Source of the DNA: Bacteroidia bacterium
Lineage (GTDB): Bacteria > Bacteroidota > Bacteroidia > B-17B0 > Aurantibacillaceae
Assembly (NCBI GenBank): GCA_021740825.1
Contig: JAIOZA010000003.1
Span: 62,001-126,000 of the forward strand
DNA: 64,000 bases
Direction: 5' to 3'
Made by a program: the position numbers and the translations under genes. Position 1 is the first letter of the stretch. Each line of letters begins with the position of its first letter. Shown here one piece after another: positions 37,236 through 45,191 of this stretch. The notes under the pieces were generated by a model that saw only the letters and a program-made list of their open reading frames with translations, had not been told where the DNA came from and ran no database searches.

Positions 37236-39077
37236 AAGAAGAATAAAATAGGAATGATAGTATTTTTTAAAAATAGGTCAGCTATATGGATATTAATGGC
37301 GCTACTTTTTTCAGGTAGTAGTATTTTTTGTCAAACCTTTAAGAATGAAAAAAAGTCTAAACTTAAAATCAAATCAAGTTCTATTGAAACTAGTTTAAGA
37401 AATGGAGATGATGATTTAGTAATGGCATCTAAATATGAAGATTTAGCGGCTGAGTTAATTGATAATAATGATTTATTAAAAGCGGAAGAATACCAAACAA
37501 AGGCAGTTGATTTATATAAAAAAAATAAAACGAAAACAAAATTAGCAGATGCCTTAAGAACGTTAGCGAAAATACAGGAAGCGCAAAATAAAACTCAAGA
37601 TGCTATTTTAAATTATAATGATGCATCTAAAAACGCTCAACGGAAATCAAACACCATTGTTAATAGCAGTGATGTTAGCCGATTAAAAAATTTCAATAAT
37701 CCAAACGAGCAATCAAATTCCATTAACCAAAAAATTAGTTCCTTAAAAAAGGAATCTAATCCAAAGGAAAAGGAAGAAATTGTAGATGCTTATAAACAAC
37801 TAGCTGAGGTAAATATCAAACAAAATAATTCAGAAGCAGCTATTCAAAATTATAATAATGCTTTAGAGGAAATACAAGGCAATTCCGTAGAAAAAAATAC
37901 TATTAAAAATGAAATTGCAGACATATTTGCGAATAGCAATAAATTGGAGCAAGCAATTGCTATGAAAGAGGATGTGCTAAAAAATGTGGATAGTTTAAAA
38001 GATGTAGGCCAGCAAATTAAACAACGACAAGGATTAGCAAAATTATTGATATTAAATAATGAAAGCGATAAAGCCTTACAATTAATTCAGGATTCTTACA
38101 ATTTAGCATTAACAAAAGGTAAAACTATTGATGCAAAAAATAGTTTAATGCAATTAATAGCCTATTACAAAACAAAAGATGATGCCCAAAAAACGCTACA
38201 GTTGTACGATGTGTTTTTACAAAAATTAGAATCCTTAATAAAGTCAGACTCTACCTTAATTGATAAAAAAATATTTGAAGAAACTGACCAAAAGATTAAA
38301 CAATTAGAAAAAGAAAAGAGCTTGCAAGAAGAGTTAATTTCAAAGAAAAATACATTTAATTATTTTTTAATTATTGCTTTAATTGTATTGTTTTTATTGA
38401 TTTTAGTGATTATTCGTTACTCCTTTGCTATTAAAACAAAAAACAAAAAAATATCGCTGCAATCTTTGAGGCGAGAAATGAACCCTCATTTTATATTTAA
38501 TAGTTTAAATAGTGTCAATCAATTTATAGCTCAAAACAAGGAAAGAGAAGCTAATAAATATTTAACATCCTATTCATCTTTAATGCGAAATATGATGGAG
38601 AGTTCAAGTAAAGATTTTATACCACTTCAGCATGAAATTGATCATTTACAAAAATATTTAGAGTTAGAGCATTTGAGGTTTAGCAATCAGTTTGATTTTG
38701 TTGTAGATGTGGATGAATCCATTGATGCGGATGCTATTCTTGCGCCAAATATGTTAATTCAACCTCATTTAGAAAATGCAATTTGGCACGGCTTAAGGTA
38801 TAAGGAAATAAAAGGCTTATTAGTATTATCAATAAAAAATAAAACATCCTTTATAGAAATTACAATTGATGACAATGGAATTGGAATTGAAAAAAGTAAT
38901 TCGATTAAAACACAAAATCAAAAAATACATCAATCTATAGGATTACAAAATATCAAGGAGCGAATTAAATTGTTGAATGATTTATATAAAGTTGATATAT
39001 CATTTACAGTTATTAATAAGGTTAATGATGGTGGAACAATTGTGAGATTGAAAATCCCCTATTTAAATAAAGTTTAG
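37230..39077 (+). CDS. LytS-type sensor histidine kinase with TPR region
   Basis: 615 residues from a GTG start; an in-frame ATG at 37254 is an alternative that keeps the signal peptide. Seen: signal peptide or anchor (IWILMALLFSGSSIFCQ), a helical tetratricopeptide-like region at about 60-350, a membrane segment at about 373-397, then a His_kinase (PF06580) domain with MNPHFIFNSLN and phospho-acceptor His420. The ATPase domain has QPHLENAIWHGL and GIGLQN-type motifs. The periplasmic TPR region probably senses through protein contacts. The gene is three bases before its LytTR regulator. Confidence 0.92.
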   Translation: MKKKNKIGMIVFFKNRSAIWILMALLFSGSSIFCQTFKNEKKSKLKIKSSSIETSLRNGDDDLVMASKYEDLAAELIDNNDLLKAEEYQTKAVDLYKKNKTKTKLADALRTLAKIQEAQNKTQDAILNYNDASKNAQRKSNTIVNSSDVSRLKNFNNPNEQSNSINQKISSLKKESNPKEKEEIVDAYKQLAEVNIKQNNSEAAIQNYNNALEEIQGNSVEKNTIKNEIADIFANSNKLEQAIAMKEDVLKNVDSLKDVGQQIKQRQGLAKLLILNNESDKALQLIQDSYNLALTKGKTIDAKNSLMQLIAYYKTKDDAQKTLQLYDVFLQKLESLIKSDSTLIDKKIFEETDQKIKQLEKEKSLQEELISKKNTFNYFLIIALIVLFLLILVIIRYSFAIKTKNKKISLQSLRREMNPHFIFNSLNSVNQFIAQNKEREANKYLTSYSSLMRNMMESSSKDFIPLQHEIDHLQKYLELEHLRFSNQFDFVVDVDESIDADAILAPNMLIQPHLENAIWHGLRYKEIKGLLVLSIKNKTSFIEITIDDNGIGIEKSNSIKTQNQKIHQSIGLQNIKERIKLLNDLYKVDISFTVINKVNDGGTIVRLKIPYLNKV

Positions 39078-39080
39078 CGC

Positions 39081-39830
39081 ATGCAATTACATAAGATAAA
39101 AAGTGTGATAGTAGAGGATGAGCTTGCCGCAAGAGAGGCATTGAGAAGTTATATCCAAAAATACTGTCCTCAAATAGAAATAGTTGGCGAAGCATACAAT
39201 AGTAAAGAAGGTATTGCTTTAATTAATGAAATAAAACCAGAATTAGTTTTTTTGGATGTTGAGATGCCTTTTGGAAATGCGTTTGATGTATTGGAAGGTT
39301 GCAAAGATGTTTATTTTGAAACAATTTTTGTAACTGCTTTTTCGCAATATTCTTTAAAGGCGTTAAATCAGAGCGCCGCTTATTATTTATTAAAACCTGT
39401 AAGTATTGAAGAGTTAATAATAGCAGTTAATAAAGTTCAGCAGCAGTTACAAAATAAAGAATTATTGAATCGTAATAAAATTATAGTTGAGAATCATCGC
39501 AATTCAAAACCAGAAGCACAGCAAATTATTTTGCCTACTTTGGAGGGGTTTGAGGTAGCTAAAGTGCAAGATATAATTCGCATAAAGGGAAATGGAAATT
39601 TTTCTGATATTTATTTTAAAAATGGGTCAAAAAAAATGGTATGCAGGTTTTTAAAATACTTTGATGACTTGCTTGATAAGCCTTTTATTCGTGTGCACAA
39701 ATCACATATTATAAATATTAACTACGTTTTATCATACAATAAAGGTGGTGTAGTAGTGCTTTCTGATCATTCTGAAATTGAAATTTCTGCAACTTATAAA
39801 GCTGATTTTTTAAATGAATTTAAGCGTTAA
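39081..39830 (+). CDS. LytTR-family response regulator
   Basis: 249 residues. Receiver domain at about 5-125 with Glu12-Asp13-Glu14, phospho-acceptor Asp59 (VFLDVEMPFG) and Lys in LKPVSIEEL. The LytTR DNA-binding domain spans about 148-249 (DIIRIKGNGNFSDIYFKNG, then FIRVHKSHIINI). Paired with the kinase ending at 39077; together a YpdA/YpdB or LytS/LytR-like system. Target promoters unknown. Confidence 0.95.
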   Translation: MQLHKIKSVIVEDELAAREALRSYIQKYCPQIEIVGEAYNSKEGIALINEIKPELVFLDVEMPFGNAFDVLEGCKDVYFETIFVTAFSQYSLKALNQSAAYYLLKPVSIEELIIAVNKVQQQLQNKELLNRNKIIVENHRNSKPEAQQIILPTLEGFEVAKVQDIIRIKGNGNFSDIYFKNGSKKMVCRFLKYFDDLLDKPFIRVHKSHIININYVLSYNKGGVVVLSDHSEIEISATYKADFLNEFKR

Positions 39831-39870
39831 TTGTAATTCACTTTTTTATTAAGAAAGGTGATTGCTAGAT

Positions 39871-40740
39871 TTAAAAGTATAGATCATCCGTTTTTAATCT
39901 CAGGTAAAGTCTAACAGACAGGGCAGCACTTAGTCCAGATATTAATACCCCTAAAGCAACAATACTTCCAAATAATGCTACGAGTAAATTAGGGTCTTGC
40001 AATTGCAATAAATCAGGTATATATCGCGTACTTAATACTAAAAACCCCGCTAATAAAAATCCCGCCATTAGGCCTGCAATAATACCTTGACGAATTCCTT
40101 TCATAATAAATGGCAATCTAATAAATCCTTGCGTAGCTCCCACTAAATACATTGTTCTTATAATAAATCGCTTAGCATAAATAGATAATCTAATGGTGTT
40201 ATTGATTAATGCAATGGCAACCACCAATAGTAATCCACTAAATATTAAAATATAAATGCTAATTACTTTTGCATTATCGTTCACCTGCTTAATCATGTCT
40301 TTATGATAAATTACTTCCTTTACAAAATGCTTTTGCATAATTTGTTTTTCAAATCCAGCCAAGCTATCAATATTAGCATAGTCAGAATTTAATTTTACAT
40401 CTAACGCTGAAAGCAAAGGATTGTAGCCCAAGAAAGTTATAAAGTCTTCGCCTAAATCTTTTTGTAATTTTTTAGCTGCCTCTTCTTTACTAATATAGTC
40501 AACTTTTTTGGTGAATGCGGACGAACTAACTTCTTGTTTTAATATATCTAGTTCTGCTTGAGTAGTTGTATCTTTTAATACAATTTGAAATCCGATATTT
40601 TCTTTAATATGATTAGATAATTTTTTGGCATTGATTACTACTAACCCTAAAAGTCCTAACATAAATAATACTAAGGCTAAACTGATTACAACCGTAAACG
40701 ATGATGTTTTTAATTTTTGAGTAGGAGAATTACTTAACAC
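39871..40740 (-). CDS. ftsX: cell division protein FtsX
   Basis: Permease-like subunit of the FtsEX complex, which couples division to periplasmic peptidoglycan hydrolases. 289 residues. Membrane helices at about 15-37, 165-187, 208-235 and 252-277; between TM1 and TM2 lies the extracytoplasmic domain (TTQAELDILKQEVSSSAFTK, YISKEEAAKKLQKDLGEDF). The start is GTG at 40738-40740: the frame upstream reaches a TAA within five codons and has no ATG. ftsE is not adjacent, which is common in Bacteroidota. Confidence 0.92.
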   Translation of the reverse strand: MLSNSPTQKLKTSSFTVVISLALVLFMLGLLGLVVINAKKLSNHIKENIGFQIVLKDTTTQAELDILKQEVSSSAFTKKVDYISKEEAAKKLQKDLGEDFITFLGYNPLLSALDVKLNSDYANIDSLAGFEKQIMQKHFVKEVIYHKDMIKQVNDNAKVISIYILIFSGLLLVVAIALINNTIRLSIYAKRFIIRTMYLVGATQGFIRLPFIMKGIRQGIIAGLMAGFLLAGFLVLSTRYIPDLLQLQDPNLLVALFGSIVALGVLISGLSAALSVRLYLRLKTDDLYF

Positions 40741-40913
40741 AATACTGTTTTTTTATTTTCATCTAAATTAGGACGAATTTGAAAAGACAAGACGGTCTAA
40801 TAACTTGAATAATTAACAGAGGGTTGTTTGTTCATCTCCTTAAAATAAAGATTGGCCATCATAAATAATTTTACCAAAGATAAAATTTTAATAATGTATG
40901 GCGTTTTTAAAAT

Positions 40914-41588
40914 TTAGGATAACAAATCAGGCCTTCGTAATTTTGTTCGTTCCAACGACTGTTCATGGCGCCACTCTTCTACTTTTTTAGTATTACCGCT
41001 CGTTAAAAGTTCAGGAACTTTCCACCCGTTATAGTCTGCAGGACGCGTATAAACTGGCGGAGCTAATAAATTATCTTGAAAGGAATCGGATAGAGCGGAA
41101 GTTTCATCATTTAAAACTCCTGGTATTAAGCGAATGATGCCATCACATAAAACGGCAGCTGGCAATTCGCCGCCACTTAAAACATAATCGCCAACCGAAA
41201 TTTCTTTAGTAATAAAATGCTCACGAATTCTTTCATCAATTCCTTTATAATGCCCACATAATATCATAATGTGATTTAGTGTGGACAATTGATTGCAAGT
41301 AGTTTGCTTCAATGTTTCACCATCGGGGGTCATATAAATAATTTCATCGTAAGCATGCTTACTTTTTAAATCATTAATACAGTTGGCTATTGGCTCTATC
41401 ATCATCACCATTCCGGCGCCGCCTCCAAAAGCATAATCATCAACTTTTTTATGCGGCGTAATACCATAATCTCTTAAATCAACAATATTTATAGAAACTA
41501 ATCCTTTTTGTGCGGCGCGTTTTAAAATACTGTGACTAAAGGGGCTTTCTAGTAAAGGCGGATGAACGGTAATAATATCAATATGCAT
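40914..41588 (-). CDS. trmD: tRNA (guanine-N1)-methyltransferase TrmD
   Basis: Methylates G37 of tRNAs with G36, using S-adenosylmethionine in a trefoil-knot (SPOUT) fold. 224 residues from ATG 41586-41588 ([20 protein letters not shown]). Knot motifs seen: [25 protein letters not shown] and [15 protein letters not shown]. The longer in-frame start at 41603 lies upstream of a -7 box (41592-41599). It stands alone, not in the usual rpsP-rimM-trmD-rplS operon. Confidence 0.97.
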   Translation of the reverse strand: MHIDIITVHPPLLESPFSHSILKRAAQKGLVSINIVDLRDYGITPHKKVDDYAFGGGAGMVMMIEPIANCINDLKSKHAYDEIIYMTPDGETLKQTTCNQLSTLNHIMILCGHYKGIDERIREHFITKEISVGDYVLSGGELPAAVLCDGIIRLIPGVLNDETSALSDSFQDNLLAPPVYTRPADYNGWKVPELLTSGNTKKVEEWRHEQSLERTKLRRPDLLS

Positions 41589-41591
41589 AAT

Positions 41592-41599
41592 CAAAATTA
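41592..41599 (-). promoter_or_regulatory. -7 promoter element for trmD
   Basis: On the minus strand this reads TAATTTTG (TAnnTTTG) with its last G four bases before the ATG; a leaderless message is implied. Confidence 0.55.
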
Positions 41600-41699
41600 A
41601 CAAAAAAACAGGAAATAAAAGCGGTTTAACTATTATAGTAAACTGCTTTTATTTCAATGTCAAAAAGTAGAATCTTTTAATAAAGTATTTCTGATGCTA

Positions 41700-41805
41700 A
41701 TACCATTAGCTTTTATAGTTTAGTTTTTTTGTTCTCGACTGCGCTCGAACTGACAAACAAGCCTTAATGTTTTTTTTTAGTCTATTTTATATGAGCTAAT
41801 GGTAT
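41700..41805. repeat. short inverted-repeat element with internal dispersed palindrome
   Basis: ATACCATTAGCT (41700-41711) and its exact reverse complement AGCTAATGGTAT (41794-41805) enclose 82 bases. Inside is CTCGACTGCGCTCGAACTGA (41735-41754), a short palindromic motif of a kind dispersed in many bacterial genomes. It occupies the gap between trmD and the next gene. Confidence 0.6.
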
Positions 41806-41844
41806 AATTTGTCAATGCTGTTTTATAGTTAAATTTCAACACAT

Positions 41845-42645
41845 TTAATCAACATCTAATTCCGTAGCATTTGTTTTCAAAATTTCCTGATCATTTAATT
41901 TACTTTGGGGTAAATTAGTATCGAGTTCACCTACACTTAGTTTTTGCTCATCATTTGCTCGAGTTTCTTTCTGAACAGAACCGTTCTCACTTGGTCTTTT
42001 TTCAATTGATCCTTTTTTATATACAGCACCCTCCTCAGAATTTACATGTTCTTGAGACGCATTATCTGAATCACTTTTTCTGTAATAGGGATTATTTGTT
42101 TCGCCGCTAGCATTAGGATAATTATCACCTGAAAAATCATTATATCCAATTGAATGATTAAAGTAAGTAAGGGCATTCCATGCTAAAAATTCTGCCCTCT
42201 CACTATGCTTTAAAGCGCCGTTATAATCTCCCCAAAAATATAATTGCCTAGCATATTGTTGGTGCCTAATAGCTTTTGCTAATCTTGGAGAATAAGTATC
42301 ATTCCAGTCAGAAAAATGCAACGCTTGCCCAATAACTTGTGCAGATTGACGGATAGAATACCTGGCAATTTTTTTTATACTGTACATAGTGCTGTAATAA
42401 CCGTAATAATTTGGATAATTCGTCATTTGAACATGACTACCTCCCAAGTTTCCTGAACTATAATGTTGGTTTGACGACCAAATAGGAGTATTATTTGGAT
42501 GGTTTTGATGATGCTTATTTTGACTGGATTGTCCTTGCCCTTGTTGTTGTGGCGCACTATTACTATTATGATGTCTTTGTGCATTTAAACATAAACTAAA
42601 AAATACGGAAGCAATAATAGTTGCGATTTTAATGGAGGTTTTCAT
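41845..42645 (-). CDS. exported protein of unknown function, His/Asn/Gln-rich N-terminus
   Basis: I do not recognise the family. 266 residues. Signal peptide MKTSIKIATIIASVFFSLCL, ending at NAQ. Residues 24-60 or so are rich in His, Asn, Gln and Ser (HHNSNSAPQQQGQGQSSQNK). A Tyr-rich stretch and a better-conserved-looking helical segment follow (RQSAQVIGQALHFSDW, RQLYFWGDYNGALKHSERAE), then an acidic, low-complexity C-terminus. The helical segment resembles a single TPR-like pair. No sorting domain. Located between trmD and tgt, no operon partner. Confidence 0.72.
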   Translation of the reverse strand: MKTSIKIATIIASVFFSLCLNAQRHHNSNSAPQQQGQGQSSQNKHHQNHPNNTPIWSSNQHYSSGNLGGSHVQMTNYPNYYGYYSTMYSIKKIARYSIRQSAQVIGQALHFSDWNDTYSPRLAKAIRHQQYARQLYFWGDYNGALKHSERAEFLAWNALTYFNHSIGYNDFSGDNYPNASGETNNPYYRKSDSDNASQEHVNSEEGAVYKKGSIEKRPSENGSVQKETRANDEQKLSVGELDTNLPQSKLNDQEILKTNATELDVD

Positions 42646-42797
42646 AATTAACGTTTTATAATTTGATATAAGAGTTTCAATGCTTGTGCCAAAATAACCT
42701 GTTTAACAGAACTTTACATTTTCAATTTGTATTTGGCTAGTTTTTGCCAATAACTGGTAAAAATTTACCTACAAAAAGGCCACACTGCAAAAAACTG

Positions 42798-42805
42798 TAT
42801 CTTTA
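42798..42805 (+). promoter_or_regulatory. -7-like promoter element for tgt
   Basis: TATCTTTA matches TAnnTTTG at seven of eight positions, 20 bases before the TTG start at 42825. It rules out the longer frame that begins at 42744. Confidence 0.5.
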
Positions 42806-42824
42806 CACACTAAAAAAATCACAA

Positions 42825-43955
42825 TTGAAATTTACACTTCTTCATAAAGATAAACAGTCAAAAGCTAGGGTAGGTGTTTTAGAGACCGATCATGGAAAAA
42901 TAGAAACTCCCATATTCATGCCTGTTGGCACCGCTGCAACAGTAAAAGCAGTACATCAGCATGAATTGAGAGATGATATTAAAGCTCAAATTATTTTAGG
43001 AAATACCTATCATTTATATTTACGTCCGGGCTTAGATGTTTTAGAGAATGCCGGAGGCTTGCATAAATTTAATGGATGGGAGAAATCTTTATTGACAGAT
43101 AGTGGCGGTTATCAGGTATTTTCATTGGCTAATTCTCGTAAACTTACAGAAGACGGCGCCACATTTAAATCTCATATTGATGGTAGTAAACATTTATTTA
43201 CGCCAGAGCGTGTAATGGATATTGAGCGAATTATTGGCGCAGATATTATGATGGCTTTTGATGAATGCACGCCGTATCCTTGCGATTATAAATACGCAAA
43301 AAACTCCTTGGGTTTAACGCATCGCTGGTTAGATAGATGTATATCACGGTTTAACGAAACTGAACCAAAATATGGTTATTCACAAGCCTTATTCCCTATC
43401 GTTCAAGGCTCTGTTTATAAGGATTTACGTGTGCAATCGGCTGAATATATTGCTTCCAAAAATGCAGAAGGTAATGCAATAGGAGGCTTATCTGTTGGAG
43501 AACCTGCAGAAGATATGTACGCCATGACAGAAGTTGTGTGTGATATTTTACCAGTAGATAAACCCCGCTATTTAATGGGAGTAGGCACACCTGTTAATAT
43601 TTTAGAAAGTATTGCATTGGGTGTTGATATGTTTGATTGCGTAATGCCAACTCGCAATGCTCGACATGGCTTACTATTCACTCAAAATGGAATTATAAAT
43701 ATTAAAAATGAAAAATGGAAAAATGATTTTTCTCCATTAGATGAAAACGGAACGAGCTATGTAGATGTAGCATACACTAAAGCCTATTTAAGACATTTAC
43801 TAGTTTGTGGCGAGTTTTTAGCTGCGCAAATTGCCAGTGTTCATAATTTGGCTTTTTATTTATGGCTGGTTACAGAAGCTAGAAATAGAATTATTGACGG
43901 TACGTTTTACGACTGGAAAAATAAAATGGTAAAACAATTAGCTGTTCGTTTGTAA
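42825..43955 (+). CDS. tgt: tRNA-guanine transglycosylase (queuosine synthesis)
   Basis: Exchanges G34 for the queuosine precursor preQ1 in GUN-anticodon tRNAs; cytoplasmic. 376 residues from a TTG start, the N-terminus MKFTLLHKDKQSKARVGVLE being the family's usual one. Catalytic segments present: LLTDSGGYQVFS, FDECTPYP, GGLSVGEP and FDCVMPTRNARHG. Odd: the structural zinc motif CxCxxC of E. coli Tgt aligns without gaps with GTSYVD (residues 309-314), so all three cysteines are missing, while the fourth ligand His340 (SVHNL) remains. Followed 28 bases later by an LptF/LptG permease. Confidence 0.95.
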   Translation: MKFTLLHKDKQSKARVGVLETDHGKIETPIFMPVGTAATVKAVHQHELRDDIKAQIILGNTYHLYLRPGLDVLENAGGLHKFNGWEKSLLTDSGGYQVFSLANSRKLTEDGATFKSHIDGSKHLFTPERVMDIERIIGADIMMAFDECTPYPCDYKYAKNSLGLTHRWLDRCISRFNETEPKYGYSQALFPIVQGSVYKDLRVQSAEYIASKNAEGNAIGGLSVGEPAEDMYAMTEVVCDILPVDKPRYLMGVGTPVNILESIALGVDMFDCVMPTRNARHGLLFTQNGIINIKNEKWKNDFSPLDENGTSYVDVAYTKAYLRHLLVCGEFLAAQIASVHNLAFYLWLVTEARNRIIDGTFYDWKNKMVKQLAVRL

Positions 43956-43983
43956 ATTTAATTTCATTGCCAAAGGCAAATTA

Positions 43984-45108
43984 ATGATGCTTAAAATACT
44001 TGATAAATATATATTAAAGCGATTTATAGGAACTTTCTTTTTCTCTATTTCTTTGATGCTTTGTATTTTTATTGTATTTGATATCTCTGAAAAATTATCA
44101 AATTTTATTTCCGAAAAAATCCCACTTAAAGAAATTATTTTAGAGCACTATTTAAACTTCATTCCATACTATGGTAACTTATTTAGTCCATTATTCACGT
44201 TTATTTCTGTGATTTTATTTACCTCAAAAATGGCCTATAAAACAGAGTTTGTAGCTATTTTATCTAGTGGTACAAGTTTTAAAAGAATATTAAGGCCCTA
44301 TATGATTGGCGCCGCATTAATAACTGGCATGTCCTTAATTTTAAATCATTTTATTATCCCTAAATCCAATAAAGTTAGAATTAACTTTGAGGATAAATAC
44401 ATTAATGAAAGTTACAATACCGAGGAAAGAAACATTCATAAGCAAATTGCACCAGGTACTACATTATATATGGCTGACTATGATAATTTTTCTAATTCAG
44501 CAAATCAAATTTCAATCGAAAAAATATCCAATAACAAACAGCTGAGTATATTAAAAGCTGAGACCATGAGATGGGACAGTATTAATAGAGCCTGGGATTT
44601 AGTAAATGTATTTGAACGAGAATTATTTTATTCACCCATTGATTCTGCAAAGCATGGCGCAACAAAACATGTTTTTAAGGAAACGCATCGATTTTTTCCA
44701 ACTAAAAAAATAAGAATTGATTTTCTTCCAAAAGATATGATTCGTTTTCAAAGTAAAATTGAGGTCTTGCCCTATTTTGAATTACGCGATTTTATTGTAA
44801 AAGAAAAACAAAAAGGCTCAAGCAGAATTGAGTTTTTTGAAGTGGAGATGTATAAGCGCACAGCTTTTCCATTTGCTACCTTTATTTTAACTATAATAGG
44901 TGTATCTATTTCATCTCGCAAAATTAGAGGAGGAGTTGGTCTTCATATTGCACTTGGATTGGTTTTAAGTTGTGTTTATATATTATTTATGCACGTATCA
45001 ACAACATTTGCCACTTCTGGCTTAGCCCAGCCAATGCTCGCGGTTTGGATTCCAAATATTATTTTTTCGGTGGTAGCATTTTACTTGTACACAAAAGCTC
45101 AAAAATAG
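43984..45108 (+). CDS. LptF/LptG-family lipopolysaccharide export permease
   Basis: 374 residues with membrane helices at about 14-38, 55-78, 100-120 and then three near the C-terminus (about 290-370). Between the two groups lies a soluble beta-jellyroll domain. LDKYILKRFIGTFFFSISLM at the N-terminus and the YKRTAFPFATFILTIIGVSI segment are typical of LptF/LptG (YjgP/YjgQ). Part of the LptB2FG transporter that extracts LPS from the inner membrane. Which of the two subunits it is cannot be told from sequence alone. Two start ATGs are adjacent (43984 and 43987). Confidence 0.93.
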   Translation: MMLKILDKYILKRFIGTFFFSISLMLCIFIVFDISEKLSNFISEKIPLKEIILEHYLNFIPYYGNLFSPLFTFISVILFTSKMAYKTEFVAILSSGTSFKRILRPYMIGAALITGMSLILNHFIIPKSNKVRINFEDKYINESYNTEERNIHKQIAPGTTLYMADYDNFSNSANQISIEKISNNKQLSILKAETMRWDSINRAWDLVNVFERELFYSPIDSAKHGATKHVFKETHRFFPTKKIRIDFLPKDMIRFQSKIEVLPYFELRDFIVKEKQKGSSRIEFFEVEMYKRTAFPFATFILTIIGVSISSRKIRGGVGLHIALGLVLSCVYILFMHVSTTFATSGLAQPMLAVWIPNIIFSVVAFYLYTKAQK

Positions 45109-45165
45109 AAGCTTGTGTTATTAAAAATAATAACTCGATCTTAATTGTAAATTATGATTTTGGCT

Positions 45166-45173
45166 TATATTTA
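45166..45173 (+). promoter_or_regulatory. -7-like promoter element for dnaG
   Basis: TATATTTA matches TAnnTTTG at seven of eight positions. A TTG at 45145-45147, 18 bases upstream, could be the -33. The TTG start of dnaG is 18 bases downstream. Confidence 0.45.
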
Positions 45174-45191
45174 CAATAGAAAATAATCCTT

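Noticed and set aside
39871-40740. FtsX as part of a general ABC exporter
   Set aside because: Length, helix pattern and the single extracytoplasmic domain fit FtsX, and no export ATPase is adjacent.
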